64,000 nt of DNA from Rhineura floridana (lineage: Eukaryota > Chordata > Lepidosauria > Squamata > Rhineuridae). Shown here in pieces: positions 11,101 to 22,089 of the stretch (the stretch's first letter is position 1; the number at the start of each line of letters is the position of its first letter). The notes under the pieces are model-generated. The model was given only the letters and a program-made list of their open reading frames with translations. It made no database searches and was not told the origin of the DNA. The position numbers and the translations under genes are program-made. The stretch lies in NCBI RefSeq assembly GCF_030035675.1, contig NC_084482.1, forward strand, positions 222,996,943-223,060,942, written 5' to 3'.

Positions 11101-14100
11101 CATACACGTTGTTTGGAAAACTGCATCTCAAAAATGTGGTGAAGTGAAGATTTTGAAGGCTACTTGGTTTGAAAAGTGTGGATTTGGTGGTGGTTCATTA
11201 AAATGTAAATTTCTCCCCCATCCCTCATGGGACCTCCCTCCTCCATCCAGCCCTTATCGACCATATAGGGGTAAAAATATTTGGGCCTTGATCCTAAAGA
11301 AATCACCACAAACCAAAAGCTCTCTCCTTTCCAGGTCAGTTATGCATCTGTCTCTCCTGCTCTGAGTGATAAGACCCAGTTCCCTTTCTTCTACCGGATG
11401 GTCCCCACAGAAGAAGCCCAGTACCCAGGGATTGTCAAGCTGCTCCTGCACTTCAGATGGACGTTCATTGGTCTCATTGCTTTTGACACCGACAATGGAG
11501 AGAGGTTCATGAAGACCTTGACACCTCTGCTCAATGGGAATGGGATTTGTGTTGCCATCTCAGAAAGCTACCCACGAATAAATACAAATGGATTATGGCT
11601 CAATCATCTTCCATTCCTCAACTGGAGACAAGTCCATGTATTTGTTTACTATGCTGACCCTATTTATATCTCAGCAGGAATATTCATTGTACAAAAATTA
11701 TTCAACATGTTTATAAAGCCTATTGAAGGGCAAATCTGTATCACAACAGCTATGTGGGACATCTCTTTGGACTTAATGTACAGTGGCCTATCTTTCCAAC
11801 ACATCTATGGTGTTTTTTCCTTCTTTATTGAGACAAATAAAAAGATAAACTATGATGATTTTGTACCTTTTTTCTTCACTATCAAGGAGTTTGGGGAGAA
11901 ATCTTTTAATTGTTCCTATTTAAAGCATGCATTGTCGGTGAAAGGTTGGACAAGATGCAGAGAGAGAGAGGACCTGGAGATGTTGTCCGATGACGATCTG
12001 GAAAAAATTCTCTCTCTAGACAGCTACAGGATTTATAGCACTGTTCAAGCTGTGGCAAGGTCCTTAGATGTTGCTTCTTCATCTAGATCTAAATGGAAGA
12101 TGAAGCTAGAAGTTCAAAGACTAAAGCCATGGGAGGTATTTCCTTTCCCATCACAGACATCTCTGCTGAACATGACCATTGATTGTACAATTCCAGAATT
12201 GTTGTCTTGGGTTTAGAATCTAAGATAATTTGGAATGTAGTGGGGAGGTGTAATTTTGCAAACCCAGTTGTGACACTACTTGCTGTTCCTTCCTTGTGCC
12301 CCTTTATACTGGTCTTGGAGGCCACGGCCTGTCTAGTAACAACCCCCATCAGTGGCTCATCCCCCCCATTTGCCTCCAGTGGCCCATTTGAATTACAGTA
12401 GGGCCCCACTCATACGGTGGGTTCCATTCCATGCCCCCCCGAAAAGCAAAAACCGCCAGAAAGTGGGGCCTCACTCAGCTGAAGCACGGCTGCTGGAGCT
12501 CCCCACACTACAGCTGATTGCCCCGCTGGCATCGCTGTATTAGCAGAATGCCGAAAAGCGGGGCACCCAGAAGCAGAGCCCTACTGTAACCCTCTTTATC
12601 AGAATTCCTTTGAGCAGGGGTGATTCTGTGGCACAGACTCTCTCTAAGCCTTTGTGACTCCTGACTAGGGATGGGCAAGAATTCCACCCACGTTGGTTTT
12701 ACAATTGGAATTTTAACGAGTTTGCATCCTTATCCTATCCTGCCAGTTCCTCTTCCTCCTTCTGCTTTTAATGGCAAAGATGTGTGTCCAATATTTAAAG
12801 GGTTAATACTAGAAAGTGAAGCCTACAGAATCTTGCCATGTCCACATTTAGGCAAGCCTATGTAGGCTTCCCTGTTAGTCTGCATAGTATTAAGTTTGTA
12901 AATGCATTTTCCACCTCATTACTACTTGGGTTGGGCTCCACTTGCTGTCCAACACAGATGAAACTGGAAGTTCAGGGGGAAAAACCTAAAGATGGTTTGG
13001 AAATGCATTCCAATGTGATGAAATGCTTGTGGACTGGAAGCAGAAAGCGGAGCCAAACCAAACTCCTGATCGAGGTGTGACTTTGGCACCTCCCTGTCTG
13101 CACTATGGATCTCCCTTCCTCTTCCAGACTTAATGGAGCTTACTTCTGAGTAGGCATGTTTAGGATTACACTGCTCATGGCTTCAAATTTGCTACTCTTT
13201 AAAGGTGCCCAAAACACACTGTGTGAAGAGAGGAGGCCTTCACTGGGTGCGAGGAGCGACATGCATCCATGTTCCTCATGTAGTCTCGGTCGCTAAAGGC
13301 AGCGCTTATTGTGTAGTCCCAGTGTTGTCAGTGAGAAAGAAGGTATATGAAGGGGGAGAGCTGCTTGAGGCAGCACCTCGGCGCCGCTAAGTGCGCACTT
13401 AGCGTTGCACTTGGCGTCACCTTGGGGCTGTTTTGGGGACAGAAGACAATGGAAGAAATGTTTATAGTGCTATTGGTTATGGAAGATGGGGCTAGGTGGC
13501 GAGAAACAACGAGACATTGGAGAAGGTTGTAGATATAATTGCTATGTTTGGTTTGTTTTATTTATTCTGTTATTATGTTATGTATATTGTTGAGATTTGT
13601 TGTTTACTTATGTTCATTTAAAATGTGATGTATTGTTTTTCCTTTTAATTGTACCAAATATAAATTGTATATTTTATATCGTATATTGATTTTTATGTTG
13701 TAAACCGCCCACAGATCTTCAGCTATGGGGCGGTATAGAAATTCAATTAATAATAATAATAATAAGAGAATGTCTGGTTTTCTGCCTGAAACACCAAGCC
13801 CAGCTTGCAGACTCTTCTGAAGGTATTTATACATCTTTCCAAACTACTAAAACAAACAGAGGGCATTTAGGAATGGAACCGGGTGCCTTCCAATCATTTT
13901 AAAAGGACACACAGTACTTGAGTCTGCAACCAGCCCTGAGTCAGAGGAGGTCCAAACATAAAATGGGCAGAAGTGGTTATCCAATGTGGTTTCACGTGTT
14001 CTAAATGCTGCTCTTTTCTCTGCCATCCTAGCTCCACCCTTTCTTGAGAAGCCCCCAGTTTCACAATTCCTCCATGGACAGAGTGTATTTGGATGACAGT

Positions 14101-15574
14101 GGAGAACTGGCAGCCGACTTGGACATTGTGAACTGGGTGGTGTTTCCCAATAACTCTGTCCTTAAGGTGAAGTTTGGGAATCTGTACAGAGAGGGATCCC
14201 CAGACCTACACTTCACCATCAACCAGGATGCCATTGTGTGGCCTAAATGGCTCAACCAGGTGGGAGAAATAATCACTCTCATTTCATTCTATTTCCCATC
14301 CCTTAAGCTCTGATAAAGATACCATGCTCTCTGTGTGGCTGTGTTTGAATGCCTGCCAACTCAGCAATTCTTCCAGACCTCAGACAGAGGTCTTAGCTCT
14401 GCTACCCAGTTGTGCATCAAAGGCATTACATAGCAGTGGACTCCTGCCAAAGTGTCTGTATTCCTTAGAATTCCATGGTGGGCTTTGAGGAAGACAGACA
14501 AATGAAATCCTGTACCTGGGGTGCCAGAACAGAGAAGGCCCAGTCCCCCATTACCATATAACATGCTATCATTCCTGCACCACCTGGACCTCAAGAGAAA
14601 ATGCAGTTGTGTCAGTATCAGAGGCTTAAATTTAGTTCCAAGCTTCAAGATGAACCAGAACCTAGATGTTCTCCTGGGTCCTTCCTAGCCCTGTGTCTCA
14701 TGGATAATTTACCACTAACACATTTTCCTTGATGCTCCTTGTCTTTATACTTAGACCCTGCCTTCTTCCAGGTGTGTGGAAAGCTGCCGCCCTGGATTTG
14801 TCAAGGTGGTTCAGGAAGAAAAGCCACTTTGCTGCTATGACTGCATTCTCTGCGGGGAAGGGACCATCTCCACTCAGGAAGGTGGGTGACTCCAGCGGAA
14901 AGGGGCACCCTTGGGGAAGAGGGCAAAGATTCTCACAGATATCCAGGGCTTTTTAAAAGGAATATTTAGAACTCCTCGGTGGTGTGCAATTTTACTTCAC
15001 ATGCAAAGTGCTTCTCACTTCAACACCCCTTTCAATTTCCTTCTGTGTGCATATACACTTTCTTGCTTGGTCATTTTCCATGACAGTGGAAGCCTCCATA
15101 GAGTGGGAGAAAATCCTCTAAACTGGGCATCTAACAGCACCAATGCATAAAAGTGTTAGCTGAACTTCATGCAAGAGGCTTCATGATATCTGATTATGTT
15201 TTCAAGCAGAAATGTTCCCTATGGCTATGTTTTAATCAGAATTGGATTGTTCAACAATTATTTAGGAAAGTGTGTGCAGAAAATCATTTTCTCCTCAATA
15301 AAAAAAAATCAATAATTCTCTGCACATTTATTGGCAGGGGAAGAGCTTCCATGTGAAAGGGTCCAAGCATGATTTCCAGACAAGATTGGCTCCATACCAT
15401 TTATTTAGAAATTTAGTCATACCACATATATTGATTACATCTTTACATCTATTGCCAAAAAAACTAAACAACCACACATACATTTTTAAAATGTGAGGAA
15501 GCCTTGCTTCCAGTTGCATGAAGTTGTACAAAGTAGGGGAATCCACAGTTTGGTTTCAACCATAAGGAATACTC

Positions 15575-15617
<43 letters not shown>

Positions 15618-18194
15618 CACTTGTATACCACCCCATAGCTGAAGCTCTCTGGGCAGTTTACAGCAATCAAAAACATTAAAACAAATATACAATTTAAAAC
15701 ACATATTTTAAAAACAATTTAAAACACAATTTTAAAATTTAAAACAATATAAAAACAATTTAAAACACATGCTAAAATGCTGGGAGAAGAGGAAAATCTT
15801 GACCCAGCGCCGAAAAGATAACAGTTTTGGCGCCAGACACACCTCGTCAAGTACATCATTCCATAACTTGGGGGCCACCACTGAGAAGGCCCTCTCCCTT
15901 GTTGCCACCCTCCGAGCTTCCCTTGGAGTAGGCACCCGGAGGAGGGCCTTTGATCTTGAGCGTAGTTATGGGTGGGTTCATATTGGGAGAGGTGTTCCAT
16001 CAGGTATTGTGGTCCCAAGCCGTGTAAGGCTTTATAGGTCAAAACCAGCACCTTGAATTGAGCTCAGAAACATACAGGCAGCCAATGCAAGCGGGCCAGA
16101 ATCGGTTTTATATGTTAGGACCGTCTGGTCCCTGTTACCAATCTGGCCACTGCATTTTGCACAAGCTGCAGTTTCTGAACCATCTTCAAAGGCAGCCCCA
16201 TGTAGAGTACATTGCAGTAATCTAATTTGGAGGTTACCAGAGCATGGACAACTGAAGCCAGGTTATCCCTGTCCAGATAGGGACATAGTTGGGCCACCAA
16301 CCGAAGTTGGTAGAAGGCACTCTGTGCCACCGAGGCTACCTGAGCCTCAAGTGACAGAGATTATTCTAGGAGAACCCGAAGCTATGAACCTGCTCCTTCA
16401 GGGGGAGTGCAACCCCATCCAGAACAGGTTGGACATCCCCCATCCAGTCAGAAGAACCACCCACTAGAAGCATCTCAGTCTTGTCTGGATTGAGCCTCAG
16501 TTATTAGCCCTCATCCAGTCCCTTGTCGCAGCCAGGCACCGGTTCAGCACATTGACAGCCTCACCTGAAGAAGATGAAAAGGAAAAATAGAGCTGTGTGT
16601 CATCAGCATACTGATGGCAACGCACTCCAAAGCTCCGGATGACCGCAACCAATGGTTTCATGTAGATGTTGAACAGCATGGGGGACAGAACCGACCCCTG
16701 CGGAACCCCATAGTGGAGAGTCCAGGGTGCCGAGCAATTTTCCCCAAGCACCACCTTCTGGAGGCGACCTGCCAAGTAGGAGCGGAACCACCGCAATGCA
16801 GTACCTCCTACTCTTCCTGTTGAGATCATGTGAACACCAACTGTGGGGTGCTGTGACCACCAACTGAAGACATACCTGCTCCCCCAGGTTTTTTTCTAAA
16901 CTATAATATTATTAATACCAATTACTGATCACCCTGGTCATATACAATTTTTTTACTAATTTTATTGATTTTTATATCACTTACTAGAGGCTCTGCCCTC
17001 CTCACTTCACTCACCAACCACCCCTACACGTGCCACCATGGGTTGCCAGCACTCTTCCTCTTCCAACCCATGGGTCACCAGTGCTCCCCTCCATCCTCCC
17101 ATCCTTCCCGCATGGGTCACCAGAACTCCTTACCCCCATGGGTCTCCGTCCCTTTTGTAGCATGATGCTTACAGTATTTTATATTTGCATATATATATAT
17201 ATAGTGGACTGTTTGGCATTTCTTTATGTAAACTTAAAGCTGGTCAGATGGATATACATCAGATATTACTCTTCTTTTTGCAGATGCAGAGTGCTGCTCC
17301 AAATGTCCAGTAGATCAGCATCCAAACAAGGACAAAGATCAGTGTATCCCCAAGACTATCAACTTCCTGGCCTATGAAGATTCTTTGGGGATCTTCCTGG
17401 CTTGTCTCATCCTGTTTTTGTCCTTGACCACAGGCTTTGTTTTAGGTACTTTCATTGCATTCCAAGAAACTCCTATAGTCAAAGCCAACAACAGGGACCT
17501 CTCCTACATCCTCCTCATCTCCCTCCTGCTTTCCTTTCTGTCCTCCTTCCTCTTCATCGGCCACCCAAGGAAAGTGACCTGCTTTCTCAGACAAACAGCC
17601 TTCAGCATAATCTTTTCAGTTGCTGTCTCTTCTGTGTTGGCAAAAACCATCACTGTGGTGCTGGCCTTCCTAGCTACAAAGCCAGGGAACAGAGCGAGGA
17701 GATGGCTAGGGAAGAGTCTGGCTAACTCCATTGTCATTTCCTGTTCCAGTATCCAAGTTATCATATGCACCATCTGGTTGAGAATCTCTCCCCCATTCCC
17801 AGACTCTGACATGCACTCCCAGCCTGGAGAGATCATCCTGCAATGCAATGAAGGGTCTGTCACCATGTTTTATGGTGCCCTGGGCTACATGGGTTTCCTG
17901 GCTTCCATCTGCCTCATGGTGGCTTTCCTAGCCAGGAGGCTGCCTGGGGCCTTCAATGAAGCCAAGCTGATCACCTTCAGCATGCTGGTCTTCTGCAGTG
18001 TTTGGATGTCCTTCGTGCCCACCTACCTGAGCACGAAGGGGAAATATATGGTAGCTGTGCAAGTATTCTCCATCTTGGCCTCCAGTGCTGGGCTTCTGGG
18101 CTGCATCTTCATGCCCAAGTGCTACATAATTGTCCTGAGGCCTGATCTGAATACAAAGACACATTTAACAACAAGAACAAAGGCAGAAATCTGA
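7925..18194 (+). CDS. V2R gene B, complete six-exon vomeronasal type-2 receptor
   Basis: A class C G-protein-coupled receptor is expected at the surface of vomeronasal neurons, where V2Rs detect peptide or protein pheromones and other water-borne cues. Exons are 7925-8136, 10139-10430, 11335-12135, 14032-14259, 14755-14881 and 17284-18194. Lengths 212, 292, 801, 228, 127 and 911 sum to 857 codons (856 residues plus stop), with GT-AG sites and matching phases at every junction. Residues 1-20 are a leucine-rich signal peptide, about 21-435 the extracellular ligand-binding (ANF_receptor-type) domain, about 436-590 the stalk with the nine-cysteine (NCD3G) domain, and the rest the 7tm_3 domain. 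The length is usual for V2Rs. No stop or frameshift is present, so it looks functional. Relative to A and C it has an extra Cys (AECCSKC) at the start of exon 6 and a more diverged tail. The order is A-B-C, all on one strand, 5-6 kb apart. Confidence 0.93.
8533..8966 (-). mobile_element. 5'-truncated L1 insertion with 19-bp target-site duplication, in intron 1 of gene B
   Basis: The insert body is 8552-8947. Read on the - strand it encodes the C-terminus of L1 ORF2 ([20 protein letters not shown]... then [11 protein letters not shown]) and ends in a poly(A) tail, seen here as poly(T) near 8556-8567. The 19-base sequence beginning TGAAATTCAGCATCC stands at 8533-8551 and again at 8948-8966 without mismatch. 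The matching point in intron 1 of gene C (about 24470-24490) has one copy and no insert. Confidence 0.9.
8967..10138 (+). other. Rest of intron 1, gene B
   Basis: Segments at about 9240-9640 align with 26800-27510 in intron 1 of gene C, confirming common descent. Just after the L1, a motif of the type TTGAG(A/C)ATTCA(T/C)CCTGA is repeated twice (about 9018 and 9078) and recurs near 39350 and 39420. The 3' end has a normal acceptor (TTATGCAG). No other element was recognised. Confidence 0.5.
10139..10430 (+). CDS. V2R gene B exon 2 (ligand-binding domain, part 1)
   Basis: It has 292 bp, between TTATGCAG and CAG|GTAGG. The first base completes the split Glu codon from exon 1. It encodes the class C receptor block [19 protein letters not shown] and [14 protein letters not shown]. 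It ends on a codon boundary, as in gene C. Confidence 0.93.
10698..10827. mobile_element. Short foldback hAT-type MITE in intron 2 of gene B
   Basis: Inverted halves carry ACTACAACTCCAATCAGCC and GTTGATGGGAACTGTGGTCC. The flanks CAATTGAT (10690-10697) and CAATAGAT (10828-10835) match at 7 of 8 bases, the duplication length of hAT transposons. Relatives lie at 18556, 27110, 46611, 51730 and 63795. Confidence 0.65.
11335..12135 (+). CDS. V2R gene B exon 3 (ligand-binding domain, main part)
   Basis: 801 bp, 267 codons, phase 0 at both ends, acceptor CTTTCCAG and donor GGGAG|GTATTT. It begins [20 protein letters not shown], the conserved loop of class C ligand-binding domains, and continues with [18 protein letters not shown]. 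Later landmarks are SFNCSYL and a C-terminal RLKPWE. It is 15 bases shorter than the exon in C. The open frame runs about 26 codons into the intron before a stop, and the same happens in C. Confidence 0.93.
12396..12586. mobile_element. Pogo/Tigger-like MITE in intron 3 of gene B
   Basis: It starts CAGTAGGGCCCCACTCATA, ends AGCCCTACTG, and is flanked by TA on both sides. At 191 bp it is a longer relative of 2114-2195. Confidence 0.72.
13540..13766 (+). mobile_element. L2-type 3' UTR copy in intron 3 of gene B
   Basis: AT-rich sequence ends in the conserved GTAAACCGCCCACAG...GGGGCGGTATAGAAAT block and an AATAAT tail. The same block occurs at 18385-18452 and, inverted, at 15620-15660 and 62770-62830. 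The interval just before (13120-13175) holds a common lizard repeat motif (GCTTACTTCTGAGTAGGCAT) also found near 5450, 6230, 35045 and 48530. Confidence 0.65.
14032..14259 (+). CDS. V2R gene B exon 4 (stalk of ligand-binding domain)
   Basis: 228 bp, 76 codons, phase 0 both sides, acceptor CCATCCTAG, donor CAG|GTGGGA. It encodes [14 protein letters not shown], then [16 protein letters not shown] and [11 protein letters not shown], the usual fourth V2R exon. Confidence 0.93.
14755..14881 (+). CDS. V2R gene B exon 5 (nine-cysteine domain)
   Basis: 127 bp, acceptor ATACTTAG, donor GAAG|GTGGGT, phase 0 in and phase 1 out. It encodes [19 protein letters not shown] and CCYDCILC, six of the nine cysteines that form the disulphide stalk of class C receptors. 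Confidence 0.92.
15575..16830 (-). mobile_element. L2-clade LINE, 5'-truncated, in intron 5 of gene B
   Basis: On the - strand it carries the reverse-transcriptase core: [19 protein letters not shown], the catalytic YADDTQLY, then [20 protein letters not shown] and [14 protein letters not shown]. The parts lie in different frames, so the copy is dead. Its 3' end is a (TTGA)n run at 15575-15617 preceded on the element strand by the GGTTTACAG-type terminal block. It lies antisense to the receptor gene. Confidence 0.88.
17284..18194 (+). CDS. V2R gene B exon 6 (seven-transmembrane domain)
   Basis: 911 bp, acceptor CTTTTTGCAG, first two bases completing an Asp codon, stop TGA at 18192-18194. It opens [20 protein letters not shown] and ends [19 protein letters not shown]. 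The membrane core is nearly the same as in A and C, while the first 30 and last 15 residues differ. Confidence 0.94.
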
Positions 18195-18452
18195 CTCTTA
18201 TGAAACAGCTTTTCAGAGGTGTCATTTATCAAGCTCAATGTGAAACATATTCCATCTCAACATTTCCAGTTTTGTGAGATGATTCCACATGAGAAACTGT
18301 ATATCTGGCTACTTTCCTGCATGCCCCATCTACCTCTCCTATTAGGGAGACTGCTGGCTGCGCTGCACTCATGCATGCCATCAACCGTTGTAAACCGCCC
18401 AGAGAGCTTCGGCTATGGGGTGGTATACAAATGTAATAAATAAATAAACCAA
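18195..18452 (+). terminator. 3' UTR of gene B running into an L2 tail with AATAAA
   Basis: The first about 130 bases align with the 3' flanks of genes A and C (CTTATGAAACAGCTTTTCAGAG). At 18385 the sequence switches to an L2-type 3' end whose tail supplies the first AATAAA (18435-18440) after the stop. Its use as the polyadenylation signal is inferred. Confidence 0.45.
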
Positions 18453-18459
18453 GATGGTG

Positions 18460-18870
18460 GTGGAGGCATCAACCTCTTAGGGAAACCTCGGCCACCATCT
18501 CAGTTGATGGCAGGCTTGCACCTGCAGTGTGAGTAGCATTTATGTCAAGGGAGAGCAGAGCTTGGAAAAGTTACTTTTTTGAACTACAACTCCCATCAGC
18601 CCAAAGTAACTTTTCCAAGCTCTGAGGGAGAGGCAGGTGGAGCATGCAGGTGGGTGTCGTGGACCTGTGCAGCAGTAGGGGGTGCCCAGAAAGGTCCCTC
18701 TTGTGATCCTTGGTAGGGTCAGGAGCCAACGATGCCACGGATCGTGGAAGGGAGTGCTATCCACCCACACTAAGGAGGGGCCCTTCAGGGAGTGGTAAGT
18801 GGGGCATGCATGTGTGTGTACGGGTGCCAGGGCCCAGGGCAGGCTGGTGCTGGGGGTGATCATCTTTTAA
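18460..18870. repeat. Fragments related to the 616-bp foldback element at 40377
   Basis: AGATGGTGGTGGAGGC / CTCGGCCACCATCTC near 18455-18520, and GGGTGCCAGGGCCCAGGGCA near 18824-18843, match parts of the element at 40377-40992. The copy is rearranged and contains the short MITE at 18556-18624. Confidence 0.45.
18556..18624. mobile_element. Short hAT-type foldback MITE with perfect 8-bp duplication
   Basis: The ends are CAGAGCTTGGAAAAGTTAC and GTAACTTTTCCAAGCTCTG, an exact inverted pair. AGGGAGAG stands on both sides (18548-18555 and 18625-18632). It is 69 bp long, a shortened relative of 46611-46720. Confidence 0.9.
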
Positions 18871-20095
18871 CCATGGCTGCTCTTTTCAACTGTACCTTAC
18901 CCTTATCTGCTCAAATGTTTATAGCTGGAACATAGCAGGAGGCACAGAAAAAGTTGAATGCTGCCCCCCAAAGTATGGGAGGTGAATTGCAATTCTACTT
19001 GTAGCTTACAAGCCCCCCCCATCTGCAAACACGTTTAGTCTCCTGAAGGTGTTGAAATCTGATATGGGTCAGCCAAAACCAGCTTTTTGGGGATTCAAAG
19101 TGACCATTCTAGAGTGTCCGAAAAAGCAGAACGTACAGCGGATAGAAGCCTCTTGGGAACGAAATAGTTGCAAGATTATAGGATTACTGGATGCCAAATT
19201 ATGAGATTTTGTGGAGTCATCAGGGAAGGTTTAACAGGAACGGGTACAATTCCTAAAATGTTTAACAAGAAAATAAGCAACTGAACTGTTTTATTTCAAA
19301 CGAGAGAAACATCCTTTAAAGCTAGATCTGAAAAATTGTCTGAATCACTGCTAGCTTTCTTAGACTGGTTGGATTTTGTATTTTCAAAAATAGCAGATCA
19401 TCCAATACTCTAAATCATGGGTCTCATAATTTCTATCCCTAGGGGCCAACTGCAGCAGCCAAAAGTTACTGAGGCCCACCGGTCATACAATGGTGTTACG
19501 GGGCAGAGCCAGTCAGAAACTAGTGGTGGAGAGAGGCAGAGTTTGGTACAAGGTCTGGCTCAGGACTTTATGGCTGTCATGAGAACCATGGGGTTGCCAC
19601 AATACTTCTTGCGCCCAGCACATATTGCAGGTTATACCGTAGAACTGGTTTCTTTTCCTTTTTTTTTTTGCTACAGAGGGCATTGGGAGTGGTCTGGTTA
19701 TCAGGGGAGTGAATATTAACCCACTGTCCTGAATGGATCACATTCTGGTGAGGTATGGATTGGCTGTGACAGACCCCTCTCCTTTCAGGTTAGATTGATC
19801 CACCCCTCGAGACAGACGAAATGAGGAATTTCTGTATGTTCTAGGGGATTTTCCAGGTAGCATGATTGATGCTCCTGTTGAGGCCCTAGTTTCATTGTGG
19901 AGCGGTGAAATGGAAAGGGCCATCATCTCTCTTAAGCGCCCTCTCCAGCCATGGGAAATCCGAGAGGCTCCTTGTTTTCCTGTTTTCTTTCAATGAAAGA
20001 GAGATGCAAGTACATAGCTGTTCCTATTACATGGTAGTGGCAGCAGCAAATATAGTGTATCTCCATGTTTTGACATAGTTTTCCCCTTAGTACAA
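18871..20095. other. Intergenic spacer, nothing firmly recognised
   Basis: No exon-like or terminal-repeat structure was recognised. A possible open segment near 19737-19990 has no family motif I can name. Confidence 0.35.
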
Positions 20096-20760
20096 GTGTT
20101 ACGGGTGTCTATGCTTAACCAGAACTTTGGACCAGAGCATTGACATGACCAGAGATGCATGATGGTATTGACACCCCCTCCTTGACCCTCCTTTTCAAGC
20201 TTCTTCTATGACATTAACACATAGAACATGGCTAAAATCCTACTTTGCCTTTTAGTCAGCTAACTATCACAGCTCCAAGGACTTTCCACATCACATCTGC
20301 ATGTCACTCTCACCGAAACCTTCAGCACAGTTCTAGATACTGGATCTAGAGGCAGAGTAAGGGTCCTATTGTCTGGTAGCATGACACCCCAACCTGAACT
20401 TTAAGGAACTGAAATCACTTCCAGCATAGAATTCCTGGTCCCAAACCTGGTTCCTGGCTTTGATTGCTCTAGCAAGAACCAGGATAGGCAATCTTTATGA
20501 TTTATCACTATCTTCTTAAGAGTCCCATAACAAAGTCTTATGCTCTATCACTTTATTTTTATTTCCCCTTATAGGATAGGTTCTCTTATTTCTTTACCAA
20601 GAGTTTGAATGTGTTAGGGTACTAGTATAAATGCTCCTGTGACATTTCATACATATGCTGCACTGCATCAGTTAATTTGCATTAGAATAATCTTGTTGTT
20701 TCTCTTTGTAATAAACTAATGTTTTGTGGAATCATTCTGTGTGAGAGCACATTCTTGTGT
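20096..20760 (+). mobile_element. LTR-like fossil, repeat family X copy 1
   Basis: The order of blocks (GTCTGGTAGCATG, AGAATTCCTGG, CTGCTTCTGG-like, TGCACTGCAT) matches 53170-53890. A TATAAA-like site near 20631 and AATAAA near 20711 fit the R-U5 part of an LTR. The family is not assigned, the exact ends are not visible, and the copy is old and broken. Confidence 0.4.
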
Positions 20761-21179
20761 ATAGGGTGATTTGGGTACATTTTCAGGGCAGGGCATGGTT
20801 TACTTTGTGCCAAAAGATCTGACCTCTCTAGGAGGCATGTTGTAGTGGTCATGGGTAGGGTGGACATACACAAGGGTTCTGGCATACACACATAATACAA
20901 GGAGTTCCACAGCTCATCTTTCTTCAAACTCAGTGCAGACGTTTGCTGTGGAGGCAGTGAGGCTGAACCTCCCCATTTTAGGCAGAATGTGCTGATTCAG
21001 AGGTTCTAAGTGAAGAACTTTTCTTATATATTTTCCCTTTCTCATCCCCAGATTTCTCTCAAAGTATTTTTTACTCATCTCCTGTAACTTCTCCTCCCAC
21101 TCTCCTTTCACACTCAACTTGTACCTTATTTCTCCTCTCCTCATAACTGCCACCTTTTTTCTTCCCAAATGTAACACCA

Positions 21180-21890
21180 ATCTTCAAAAGGGGATCCAGG
21201 GGGGATCCCAGAAATTACAGGCCAGTTAGCTTAACTTTGGGGCCACATTTGGAATACTGTGTACAGTTCTGGTCGCCTCATCTCAAAAAGGATATTATAG
21301 AGCTGGAAAAGGTTCAGAAGAGGGCAACCAGAATGATCAAGGGGATGGAGCGACTCCCTTATGAGGAAAGGTTGCAGCATTTGGGGCTTTTTAGTTTAGA
21401 GAAAAGGCAGGTCAGAGGAGACATGGTAGAAGTGTATAAAATTATGCATGGCATTGAGAAAGTGGATAGAGAAAAGTTTTTCCCCCTCTCTCATAATACT
21501 AGAACTCGTGGACATTCAAATAACCTGAAAGTTGGGAGATTCAGGACAGACAAAAGGAAGTACTTCTTTACTCAGTGCATAGTTAAACTATGGAATTTGC
21601 TCCCACAAGACGCAGTGATGGCCACCAGCTTGGATGGCTTTAAAAGAAGATTAGACAAATTCATGGAGGACAGGGCTATCAATGGCTACTACCCATGATG
21701 GCTGTGCTCTGCCACCCTTCTGAAAACCAGTTGCCGGAAGCCTCAGGAGGGGAGAGTGTTCTTGCACTCGGGTCCTGCTTGCGGGCTTCCCCCAGGCACC
21801 TGGTTGGCCACTGTGAGAACAGGATGCTGGACTAGATGGGCCACTGGCCTGATCCAGCAGGCTCTTCTTATGTTCTTATGTTCCCATATT
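21180..21890 (+). mobile_element. CR1 LINE 3' end with internal deletion
   Basis: It encodes the CR1 reverse-transcriptase C-terminus ([29 protein letters not shown]-type block, KRKYFFTQCIVKLWNLLP). The CR1 3' UTR follows (ACAGGATGCTGGACTAGATG) with a TTCTTATG tail. The first 60 bases (RNYRPVSLT coding) belong several hundred bases further upstream in CR1, so a block is missing at about 21238. Confidence 0.85.
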
Positions 21891-22089
21891 CCAGGTCTTC
21901 TGTTATTCACATCTTCTTCTTACAACAGCTTTCCTTTCTTATCCCCTTCCTTTCTGTTCCCAATTGTTTTTATTCCATAAACATTAGCCTTTTATCTCCC
22001 TTTCTAATTTCCATCAATACCTCCTGTGGCCCTTTCCCCTCATAGAAGGGAGACCTTCCTTCCTTCCTTCCTTCCTAAGGCAGATAATG
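21891..22089. repeat. Spacer with short (TTCC)n run
   Basis: CCTTCC repeats lie at about 22051-22073; otherwise nothing was recognised. Confidence 0.5.
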
